DNA of 64,000 nucleotides from Haliclona indistincta. Its lineage: Eukaryota; Porifera; Demospongiae; Haplosclerida; Chalinidae. The position numbers and the translations under genes were made by a program. How positions within the stretch are numbered: position 1 is the stretch's first letter; every line of letters begins with the position of its first letter. Positions 33,501 through 43,132 of this stretch are shown in pieces. The DNA is taken from positions 14,057,928-14,121,927 of the forward strand of contig OZ024788.1 in NCBI GenBank assembly GCA_964017065.1, given 5' to 3'. Below the pieces are notes generated by a model. That model was not told the origin of the DNA, did no database searches, and saw only the letters and a program-made list of their open reading frames with translations.

Positions 33501-35397
33501 CTTGCTATTTAAGGTGGCGGGCACCCGTTCGCTATGAATATTAATGAAATTTTTAGAGTGCTCAGAACGTCCGACTGAAAGATCCAAGCAGTGCAAAACT
33601 CGCTGCGAAGCATCATACTATGCGTCCTAGCATATAAAACAACTCTCGGCAAAATCTGTAGAGCGCGAAGTGCACGGCTTACACGAACGTTGTAGCAATT
33701 TTTCTCGCCAAATTTGTGAACGTGAGCGGCTAGCAGGACCACGATCAGCGGCCCAATAGTAAGCTATTACAATTTTCTAGGTCGTGTCGGATGGTTTTGT
33801 GGAAATTCGTTCTTAAAATTCAGGTAGCTCTGGCTTTGTGTAGCCCACTGGCGTATTCTCGACGATATAAGCTCATAAATCAGATGAAGGAATAATTTTC
33901 CGAAAAGCATCCGACACGACCTAGAAAATTGTAATAGCTTACTATTGGGCTGCTGATCGTGGTCCTGCTAGCCGCTCGTGGTCCTGCTAGCCGCTCACGT
34001 TCACAAATTTGGCGAGAAAAATTGCTACAACGTTTGTGTAAGCCGTGCACTTCGCGCTCTACAGATTTTGCCGAGAGTTGTTTTATATGCTAGGACGCAT
34101 AGTATGATGCTTCGCAGCGAGTTTTGCACTGCTTGGATCTTTCAGTCGGACGTTCTGAGCACTCTAAAAATCTCATTAATATTCATAGCGAACGGGTGCC
34201 CGCCACCTTAACAGACATTCGGTTAAAATAATTGTTATTTTAGAAAGTTATTCTAGCCATGTGGCCACACCTCAATTACATTACAACAAAAATTGTTTTA
34301 GCAGCTCGCCGTCAGTCGGCCATAGCGTCAGGTCAGGCTGTCAGCCACCGGCCAAGGCTCGAATTTAACCGGCGTTTGGCCGATGGCCGACCGTTATAAT
34401 ACACACTGGTGTGAATCCATATAACTGGCTACATGAATAATTTCTTGTAACTCTTTATACGTTTGCATGTCGATTGAGATGACCAGATCATGAATATTTC
34501 CAAGACAGCATTTCTTTTAGACAACAACTTGACAATAATTATTGTGAAATTAACAACAATAGCTGCATTAAGCGACTAACTAGTAGGCAGGCAGACCAGC
34601 TTTATATATCAGACAGATCCAGCATTTTTGACGAAAGAGCTACAGCTGCTCTGATATTATAAACATGTAGGTATGGTATAATGACTGAACAGGTCTCATG
34701 AGGGCGAACAACTAAGCAATCAAAAAAAGGTTTAGAACGGTGAGCGTATGCTAAACATTAAAAATTTTACTTCGACAGTCTAAAATTACAGGCTATATCG
34801 GGCTATATTTTACATGCCATTATTATAATCTATAATCTCTATATCTACAGCTACTGTACTATTACCAACTATAACAGCCATTACAACAGCCATTACAACA
34901 CCGACTGCAGATGATAGTGCTAACATTATTGCAGTGATAGTCCCAATAATAGTAGCAGTAGTACTAGTAGTGTGTCTACTAGTAGTGTGTGTTATAGCTA
35001 CTATCATCATACTGTATCAAAGAGATAAACATAACCACCATCACCAAGATACAACAACAAAGTGAGTTAGTGTTACAAACAGCAGATAATGTAAACTCTC
35101 TCATTGAGACACATGTATTACTGCAGAGCTATGAGTAATGACATCTATGATCTACCTAATACAACAGAATTGTACATGTATGGTGGAGCTAGTACATCAG
35201 ATCAAAGCCACTATGATCAAATACAAGCACAGGATACCGATGAACTGTACAACCACACCCACCACAACATTGGAAATATAACTGCTGAGTACAGTACGAT
35301 ATCTGATGCAGACACCAGTAATGAGGGGTTGGTCTACAGTGCTGTGGTAGTCAAGGATGGTAAGAAGACTACTGTTAAAACAATAGTACACAACTGA
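30565..35397 (+). CDS. Receptor gene F: signal, two Cys modules, TM, ITIM-type tail (358 aa)
   Basis: Exons 30565-30631, 30691-30969, 32686-32934, 34851-35061, 35127-35397 give 1077 nt in frame. The signal exon has two extra residues (VGINTGSTQ). Module 1 resembles gene E (DYCLEDTPDSSC, ECCRC, WWDC); module 2 is DTCQDGSTDNTSC ... CCPC ... WWDC. The TM exon has the invariant core and then a His-rich stretch (DKHNHHHQD). The tail has IYDLP, LYMYGG, HYDQIQ, EYSTI and ends LVYSAVVVKDGKKTTVKT plus IVHN. Both large introns are swollen by mobile elements (31248-31839 and 32970-34408). Confidence 0.82.
31248..31839. mobile_element. Second copy of the TTAA-flanked MITE (truncated right end)
   Basis: It starts TTAACTCTTTAGGGACCG and follows 922-1515 closely (shared TTTCTACAACATGCAGTACG and CCGAAGTGGGAGTGG on the other strand), stopping after CCGCTATAGG without the terminal TTAA. 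A GC-rich hairpin (AAAGCCCTTGGGCTACGCCC) lies just upstream at about 31219. Confidence 0.7.
32970..34408. mobile_element. Relative of the 13632-15258 TIR element, with a nested palindrome
   Basis: It begins AGTGTATATTATAATT and ends TTATAATACACACTGG. The first ~90 bp and last ~60 bp match 13632-15258 (for example a GACAATGTGTCAGACCA-like hairpin on the left and GGCCGATGGCCGAC on the right). It contains 33509-34211. Non-coding. Confidence 0.65.
33509..34211. mobile_element. Near-perfect 0.7-kb palindromic element with TTAA ends
   Basis: Arms of ~280 bp (33509-33790 and ~33905-34211) are inverted copies at about 98% by eye, around a ~110-bp centre. They start TTAAGGTGGCGGGCACC and end with its complement. 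The right arm has an extra ~19-bp duplication (GGTCCTGCTAGCCGCTC). The same 77-residue frame on both arms, in opposite directions, is a by-product of the symmetry. Confidence 0.8.
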
Positions 35398-35555
35398 ACT
35401 CACACTGATCATCAAGTTGCTAGTGACGCTGTTTTGTTTACATTATGGATTATTGTGACATTTATTTCACAAACTTTTCATTCATATAAGTTTAATAACA
35501 AGCAATTTGGTAAACCTAGTTTGTGGATAATTCTGATGCTGAACCATACAATATG

Positions 35556-36365
35556 AATATGTTATACCATGCCTACCCATGGTGTATTCATGATACACCA
35601 CGGGTAGGCATGGTATAACTGACTTGTACCATGGCAACCACAAGGCCCACTGATGTCTGTAGGTTTCTATAATGATAAATAAGGGCGGCTTGCACATCCT
35701 TGATAGTTTACTGGTGAGGTTGACTCACAACTCTCACCCCTTCCTATTTCTCTCTCTGGGAGGTAGATCATTTCTATGGTCTTTAGGCCTTTTCACACTG
35801 GAGTCGGTTATGATGCGTATTGGCACCTGTCGAGAACCGTTCACTATCGATGTGAATTGAATGCGCATCGGGAGCGTTCACACTAGACTTTTGGAAACAC
35901 GATTAGAACACCGTTTAGGTCACGTGCCGGCTCACGTGTTGCAGTAGCTGTACCTCTATACAGCTTCCATAGCAGTGCTTGTGGGCAGGAAACACTGCCA
36001 GAGGACGAATACACGAGCAGCGAGACAGTCGATCGTCTTTACAGCAGCCATTGTTCAAAAACGTGTGTTCATTCATTATTCATGACTTCCGGTATCCCCC
36101 ACGCGATTCAGTTCGATGCGCTTCCAATCCACATCGCGAGGTGGATTGACTCGATGCGCATCGGACGAAGTACAGTGTGAACGCGCCCAATTCGCATTCG
36201 ATGTGCATTGAATTCGGTAAAATTTGGCAGTGTGAAAAGGCCTTTTTTGCCCAGTGGGTGTCATGTGACTTCCCGTGGAATATCCAGATATACCACAGGA
36301 AATCATGTGACTTTCCATGGAATATCTGAAATACACCACTGGCAGTGCCTTTGAAAATAAGGCTT
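35556..36365. other. Insertions between genes F and G
   Basis: Relative to the duplicated DNA at 7120-7420, this stretch is extra. It includes a hairpin at ~35560-35618 (TACCATGCCTACCC and complement), the TIR element 35786-36242, and a small inverted repeat at ~36248-36345. No gene. Confidence 0.6.
35786..36242. mobile_element. 457-bp TIR element (GGCCTTTTCACACTG ends)
   Basis: Terminal inverted repeat GGCCTTTTCACACTG on the left with its exact complement on the right. The interior holds CG-rich inverted motifs (GATGCGCATCGG). Flanks TTTA and TTTT are an imperfect TTAA-like duplication. Non-coding. Confidence 0.65.
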
Positions 36366-36533
36366 CCTATGGTACAAATACTGATAGTTGACAAACACAT
36401 CAATATCACAACTCATCACTGAGTTATAATTGTGCGATTGAAGCCATATGACGGTTTCCTGTCTGCTTTACTGGTATTATGGCAACTAATAAACCGATGC
36501 CACCATCAGTATAGCACAGTAGGTGTGTTAGTA

Positions 36534-37596
36534 ATGGTGTCCAGTGAGTTGGTGGTTCTACTGATAGTATGTGTTAGTACTGGATCAACACAGGGTGAGT
36601 TCAAGCAACCATCATTAGTATACGCAAGATTTGTTCTTTTTTTATTATAGAATCTTGTCAAGATGAAACAGATAGAACGTGTTCCTATGACAATGGTTTT
36701 GATACTAACACCACTCAATGTGTATCCATTATATTGAACTGTGATAACACATGTACAGCTGTCATAAACACTATTACACGAGACTGCCAGTTCATGATCA
36801 CAGGAGTTAATGTATCACATGACTGCTGTCTGTGTTATACCAGTGATACAAGTATACATGATGGTCCACTAATATGGCAATGCACTACCATCACACCACT
36901 ACTAACATCATGTGAGCAAGCTATATAATATTTTAAACTGGTAGTTATCTTAACTCAATACCCGTTTCAGCTACATCACTATCCATTACAGCTACAGCAA
37001 TATCCACTGCAGCCAAGGCACTATCCACTGCAGCCAAGGCACTAGTAACGGTAGCTACATCACTATCAACTGCTAGTGCCTTTCTTGACAACACACTACC
37101 TGTTACCATGCCAACCGAAACCATGACACCTAGTGCTAATAATAGCACAATAATAATAGCTCCAGTAGTAGCAGTACTAGTAGTGTGTCTACTAGTAGTG
37201 TGTGTTATAGCTACTATCATCATACTGTATCAAAGAGTTAAACACAAAAGTCCTCAACAACAAGAATCAACAAAGTGAGTGATAGAACAAGAATCAGTAC
37301 AATGTGATGAGTGTATCACATACAGTGATCAAACCATTCATCAGTTGAACAATGAACTATACTATAACCCACAAGATACTGATCTATACAGCCACACCTC
37401 TCACGGGCACACACATCAGCTATCATCTCCTATATACAGCACTATAGCTGATGATGTGACTACTGATGCCTACTGTATGATTAGTGATACAAATGAGCAC
37501 AAACCATCGAATGAAGAGGTACCAAGAGCAAATATTGACATCTCTGTTTACTACAGCACAATAAATGAGGAAGGAGCAATGGAGAATATAGTGTGA
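36534..37596 (+). CDS. Receptor gene G: signal, one Cys module, short stalk, TM, tyrosine tail (298 aa)
   Basis: Exons 36534-36594, 36651-36911, 36971-37274, 37326-37596 give 897 nt in frame (last intron 51 bp). It is almost identical to gene A over the signal and module exons (HDCCLC, IWQC), but has only a few of the 21-bp stalk repeats. The tail is different: YYNPQDTD, LYSHTSHGH, IYSTIADD, AYCMISD, VYYSTINEEG, ending ENIV, with no LVYSAVV or NPAY motif. A homologous tail sits in the broken gene I (52459-52690). Likely a surface receptor of the same system with another signalling end. Confidence 0.8.
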
Positions 37597-37809
37597 TTAT
37601 AGGAATGAAAGACTGCTGTGGTAGCCAAAGATATACGATATACTGTTGTATGAGTTTCATCAAAGATTGTGAATATTGCTAGAAATGCTCCAAAAGTGTT
37701 AGAAATGAACTCCAAATGTTCTAAAATTAATAGAGGCAGGTTATCAAAGAAATATAATTTTAAGGTGGTTAAAAGAACAACAGAGACTTGCTTCCTTTTA
37801 GTGTCATAG

Positions 37810-39496
37810 TAGACTAGGCCCTGACTAAGATTTGTATGCATTTATTTTAGGAGAGGATAACTCAACTGTTTTAAGGTAATTTGACCCCATTGAATAAGAT
37901 GTGATATTGTCAATCAGCTGCAAAATACCTGGAAATGACCACGCCCTTTTTATCAGCAGTGTCACTAACAATAATTGCTCTGTCTTCTTAACCATTTTAG
38001 TAACCTACTTTCTAGCAACTGTTCTAAGGTAATATGACCCTAAGGAATGTATTGGGATGTATGCCAAAACCAATATCCACTGCCAAAAATGGCTACAGCA
38101 GTTCAGAAATGCATTAAAATCTCTATTTTAAGGTATGACCGGAGTCTAAAATCATCATGGTGAATTTTACACTATGTCATACTAGTAGCAAATGCAAGTA
38201 CTTTTCTTGAATATAATAATGGTAAAGTTTTTGGCTGTGAAGATATGATTGTTGAAAATAGCTATTTCGTTGCTAAGGAAGTGTAGTGCTAACATATTGG
38301 GTGATAACATGCTATAGTTCACACCATCAAGCACATTTTTTTTACCAAAAATGGCTACAATTAAGTCAAGATCTAGGAGTGAGGAGGTGCCTTGTGCAGG
38401 CTAGGCCTCATCTTGTTTACTGATTCATCTACCAAAGCACCTTTGTTGTGATGAAGATTTGATGGCACTCATGGATACCCATACATGCATCTGGACATTC
38501 CGCTTACACGTTGCTAAGCAAAACAAACCACTGAAACCACAAAGGAAGAACATTGCTATGACTGCTTCAGGAAAAAGCCAGGGCTTTTATTCTTGGAACA
38601 GCTGTCAATATGCTATTCTTAGCTTTGGCTACACACACAGAAACAACAGTTTAGCCAAGTTACATGGCTAAGTCGCTCGCTGAGCTGTGCCTCAGGTGTT
38701 ATGGGTGGGACAACGAAGGATTGGAGTGTAAGCAAAGGTTAGAAATAGCTCTGGAGTAATGCCAAATGATCATTTTATCTCGAGGCCAACTTCGATGTGT
38801 ACGTATGAGCAGCAAGGCTAGGGACAGCCATTTCTTGACAGGGAATAGGCAGAGCTTCGGGGCGTTGCCCAAGAGAGTCGGCCTCCAGTGATATGTTTTC
38901 GTACTTGGTGTTCTGTACAACCACAACACTTGAGCTCAGTAGGGTAGCTGCTTCTCGTGTTATTCGTTTATAGTATAAATTCATAGTGGTCCAATGCTTG
39001 GTATAGTCAGTTTCCTGCCATTGCAGCTTCAGTAACGGAAGAAGTCCAGAGTACTGTGCATTGGTAGGACAACTAGCTTCGAAAGTTTGAAATAAATTGC
39101 TTAGAACATACGGAAGTTATGATTTTTTTATCAGGCATTTGTCTTCAACAATTTACTAAACACTAAGGTGTAAGAAAGAAAAAAAAGTTATGATTGTTTA
39201 AAGTGCACGAAGTGAAATTAGCACATCTTCACAAAAACCAGACTCCTGTCATACCTTAAAAGAGTTTAATATTTTAAGATTGTTTGAAAACAGTACAAGT
39301 ACAGGGTATTACCAACAAAAGGACACAATTTGTTAACTTGAGAAGTGATTCACCTCCTGCAGTATTTGCAACACTTGATTCCAGCTATCCTGCAGCGACA
39401 TATCTATTCTTGTGGGCACATTTACCACATGTACAAGGATCAGGAAGGTCTGTTACATTATTAAATGCATACAAATCTTAGTCAGGGCCTCTACTA
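37810..39496. mobile_element. 1687-bp TIR transposon defined by an empty site
   Basis: The ends are inverted repeats of about 33 bp, starting TAGACTAGGCCCTGACTAAG at 37810 and with TAGTAGAGGCCCTGACTAAG on the complementary strand at the other end. The duplicated spacer at about 52877 reads GTGTCATAGCAAGTTATG with no insert, giving a TAG target duplication (37807-37809, 39497-39499). The largest internal frames are under 80 codons and unrecognised, so it appears non-autonomous. Confidence 0.8.
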
Positions 39497-39710
39497 TAGC
39501 AAGTTATGATAAGTACAAGCTGTCATTTCCCTTTGCTGCTATCGTGGTTTATATCTAATGATGCCACAATTCCCAAGGACACAGTACAGTACACATGGTA
39601 CTATGCTAATAGATCACATAAGCTAAGCTTTGACACTCTTAAACACAGTATCATTAGCAGACAATGAATAACATGCCCGAGTCATAAGCAATGCAATTTG
39701 AAATGAAACG

Positions 39711-40270
39711 ATCAAGCCACGAAGCGGCGAGAGGGCATGCAACTAATGTAGACAGCATAGTGCTGAGTGATACTATAAATAGAATTTTATAACTATTAAT
39801 AAGTTAACGTTTCCGGTTGATCATGATCTGCTGACAGCGCGTGAATACACTCTGTACTGACGATGTGGCCATCGATACTGTACAGTGCACATTAAGCAAA
39901 GGCAAAGATGGACCTAGAGAACGGTTCTGGAGAATGGCTCAGCTGTCTCAAGCGTCTGTACTTCTTGCACAAAGCTGTGGCAGCCACAGTTGTACTCATA
40001 GGTGTTTTAGATGCAGTAGATCCGGGTAAACTGCTAGTATGCTTATCCATTGGCACTGAGTCACTAGCTGCAGCTCTTGATACGCGCTGCCACCCTTTGG
40101 TAACCAGAAGTAAGTCCGGACACACCTGCACCCTTTTACGAACGGCCGTTTATGTTAAGTTTACGTGACTATACGGACAGCTATTTATAGTAACACTCAG
40201 CACTATGCCGTCTACACTATGGTATTCAGAGTTGCATGCCCTCTAGCCGCTCAGGTTCGATGAGCCCTTG
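39711..40270. mobile_element. ~560-bp TIR element, copy 1
   Basis: Nearly the same as 58927-59483: ends GCGGCGAGAGGGCATGCAAC and GCATGCCCTCTAGCCGCTC, and a shared internal frame fragment (GAGTGGCTCAGCTGTCT-like). The duplicated spacer at ~53118 (GAAAAGATTATCAGTAAG) lacks it. Internal frames of 79-86 codons are repeat-borne. Confidence 0.75.
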
Positions 40271-40310
40271 CAGTAAGAATAGACAGGTTGATATAATAAT
40301 AGTCCATATC

Positions 40311-41047
40311 CTGTTTACATATACCATATACCACATATACCACATGTACCATATACCATATATACCACATATACCACATATACTGCGTTCACACAGGCAC
40401 GAGATCGCGGGTCAGCTCGCGTTGGTGCGCACCAACTCGTTTACAAAATTACTGTGTGAACAGGCACAAATCGAGCCGAGCCGTGCCGAGTCGAGCTTGA
40501 TTAGCCCACTTTCCAATAGTGAGCCAGAATGGGGTCTGACCCGGGTAAGCGTGCTGCATGTGGCTGTGTGAACGCGGAAGCTGGGCCAGCCCGCTTACAA
40601 ACTTTTCTTTCAAGAATCAGCGGTTAGTTTATTGATGATATCTGCTTAGAAAAGTACTTCCGAAGCAGTAACCAACGCGCCTACCTACTCGTAACTGCAC
40701 AAAAACTGCATGAGCAGTTCTTCGTTCGACGCTCGGTTCGACGCCATTTTAGCAATACTTTTATTACCAGGAAGTATCCGCCCTTCATTATTGCGTGTAG
40801 CGAGCTCGAACTTGCTTGCGTGCTACTGTGTGAACGCAGCCAAATAGCGTGCCAGTTACCCGCGCCGACCTGGGCTGGCTTGCTTCACATGCCTGTGTGA
40901 ACGCAGTAATATACCACATATACCACATATACCACATGTACCATATACCATATACCACATATACCACATGTACCATATAACATGTACCATATACCATATA
41001 CCACATATGCCACATGTACCATATAACATGTACCATATACCATTATA
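40311..41047. repeat. ACCATATACCACAT-type tandem repeat, split by a TIR element
   Basis: Short units of TATACCACA / TGTACCATA occupy about 40311-40382 and 40907-41047. Between them lies a 524-bp element starting CTGCGTTCACACAGGCA (40383) and ending with its complement at 40906, flanked by TA. This fits a Tc1/mariner-type or similar MITE landing in the repeat. Confidence 0.8.
40383..40906. mobile_element. 524-bp TA-flanked MITE
   Basis: TIR CTGCGTTCACACAGGCA / TGCCTGTGTGAACGCAG, flanked by TA on both sides inside the ACCATATACC repeat. The interior is GC-richer than its surroundings, with internal inverted GCGTTCACACAG-like pieces. Non-coding. Confidence 0.75.
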
Positions 41048-41149
41048 CCACAGTATCTTCAAAAATTTAGTTGGAGTACCCACATGTGCTGGAGTATATA
41101 GTACACTAGTGTAGTAGAGAGACACGCCATAGCAGTAGGTGTGTTAGTA

Positions 41150-42975
41150 ATGGTGTCTAGTGAGTTGGTGGTTCTACTGATAGTATGTAGTAGTACTGGA
41201 TCAACACAAGGTGAGATACATGTAGTTGTACAGGAATACTTTAGTTTGAATGTCTCCATAAACAGATTATTGTATTGGTGATGGACCAGACAATTCCTCA
41301 TGTCTTTTTATTGATTTCTTCAATGGTACTGATGTTAATCGTAATAATGATAACTCAACATGTGTTCAAACAACACTGAACTGTGAGAGCCGTGGTCATT
41401 GTACAGCTGAGATAAAGGGATTGAGCCGGAATTGCAACACCTTTGACAACATTGGAGTCACAGGACAACTCATCGAGTGCTGTACTTGCAACTCATCAAA
41501 TGGTACATTAAAATGGTGGGACTGTAACACTGTACCACCATCAGCAGGCCCACCATCAACAGGCCCACCATCAGTAGGCCCACCAGCAGGCCCACCATCA
41601 GCAGGCCCACCAGCAGACCAACCAGTAGGCCCACCAGCAGACCAACCAGTAGGCCCACCAGCAGACCAACCAGTAGGCCCACCAGCAGACCAACCAGTAG
41701 CCCCAACAGTAGCCCCACCATCAGCCCCACCAGTAGCCCCAACATCAGGCCCACCATCAGCAGGCCCATCAGCAGGCCCACCAGTAGGCCCACCACCAGA
41801 CATACCAGCAGACCAACCATCCACTGGTAAGTATACACACAGTAGCTGGTGCCTGGCTGATAGTGCTGGCATAGAAATCAGCAAACATATACCGTGAGAT
41901 GGGTTTAATCAGAAGGAAAGAAAAAATAATATGCACAAACCTTCTTTATAAGGAAGGTTTCTACAGGCCACGTAAGATGTCTGTCATGGGTCTGGCTTAG
42001 TGTCTGTTTGTTTTAGTTAGAAACTGGCAGGGAAAATTTCGTACAACAAAACTTTTAAGCCTCAAAAATATCAACACAAGGCACGTTCACTTACAGTGTT
42101 CAAGTAACGGAAACATGTAGAGAATAGACTCACGGTGGAACCGACGCATGGCTGGCTCGAGTGATATCGGCCATGTGGGCGTACTGGTCAACTCGAGCTC
42201 ATAAACAGCTTGACACTTCATGATCAACTGTCTGCCACACTTATAACGCTGGAAACAACTCTCTCTCGTGTAGCTAAACCCTTTACATAGCAAACTCATC
42301 GTGATAATTTTCATTGTTGAATAAAAGTTGTGGTAAAATATTTTCGTAGGACGATGGTCTATGAGCTTATGTTAGCAATAAAATTCTATAGCGATCAAAA
42401 CATACTGACTACCAAAATTTCCTGAACTATGGTTAATACAACATTAATGTAATAACACACTGTCCACTACAGCTACTGCACTATCACAGACTGTGACTAC
42501 TAGTGACAACACACTACCTGTCACTATGGCAACTGTCACTACTAGTACCTTCCCTGCCGTCACCATGACACCTGATGAACTCAACATGATTGCAGTAATA
42601 GCTCCAGTAGTAGTAGTAGTACTAGTAGTGTGTCTACTAGTAGTGTGTGTTATAGCTACTATCATCATACTGTATCAAAGAGATAAACACCATCACCATC
42701 AACAAGATACAACAACAAAGTGAGTTAGTGTATAGGTTCTATACCTTATACTAAACACAAACCATAGTTTTTTATATACCACATATTAATGCATTGTTAC
42801 TACTAACAGAGGCTTCAGTAATAACATCTATAATGAACCCACAACAAGTGAATTGTACGTGGATTGTGAATCAAATCAAGTACACTATGATCAGATAGAG
42901 GCACCAGACACCAGTAATGAGGGGTTGGTCAACAGTGCTGTGGTAGTCAAGGATGGTAAGAAGACTACTGTTTAG
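41150..42975 (+). CDS. Receptor gene H: signal, Cys module with Pro-rich extension, TM, short tail (344 aa)
   Basis: Exons 41150-41210, 41266-41826, 42473-42719, 42810-42975 give 1035 nt in frame. Exon 2 encodes a ten-Cys module (DYCIGDGPDNSSC, ECCTC, WWDC) and runs on for ~97 residues of Pro-rich repeats (GPPADQPVGPPADQP, PPSAGPP), probably a stiff stalk. Unlike its relative J it has no second module exon; that part of the intron appears deleted. The TM exon is nearly identical to that of J. The tail is short, and the usual motifs are changed: IYNEP instead of IYDVP, and GLVNSAVVV instead of GLVYSAVVV, so the ITIM tyrosine is Asn. HYDQI is retained. A receptor with weakened or lost ITIM signalling. 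Confidence 0.8.
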
Positions 42976-43132
42976 TATCAAACAATATTTTATGCAAGAC
43001 ATAATCACTAATTATTACACCAGTTTGGTGCTATAATGTTGTTGATATTGTTCATGTCTGCACTTCAGTAATAATTCTCACCGTAGTAACAAGGAAGTAT
43101 AACATTATCATTGATGAGTATACACACATTAG

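Larger units (their letters stand above)
37597..41149. other. Spacer between genes G and H (duplicated at 52691-53285)
   Basis: Without its three inserted elements (37810-39496, 39711-40270, 40383-40906) this spacer matches 52691-53285, the spacer between genes I and J, for example GCAAGTTATGATAAGTAC and TGTCATTTCCCTTTGCTG. No gene is supported. Confidence 0.7.

Noticed and set aside
33509..34211. Identical 77-residue frames in both orientations
   Set aside because: Produced by the palindrome; no homology recognised.
39892..40168. 79-86 residue frames on both strands
   Set aside because: Inside a TIR element present in two copies; treated as repeat sequence.
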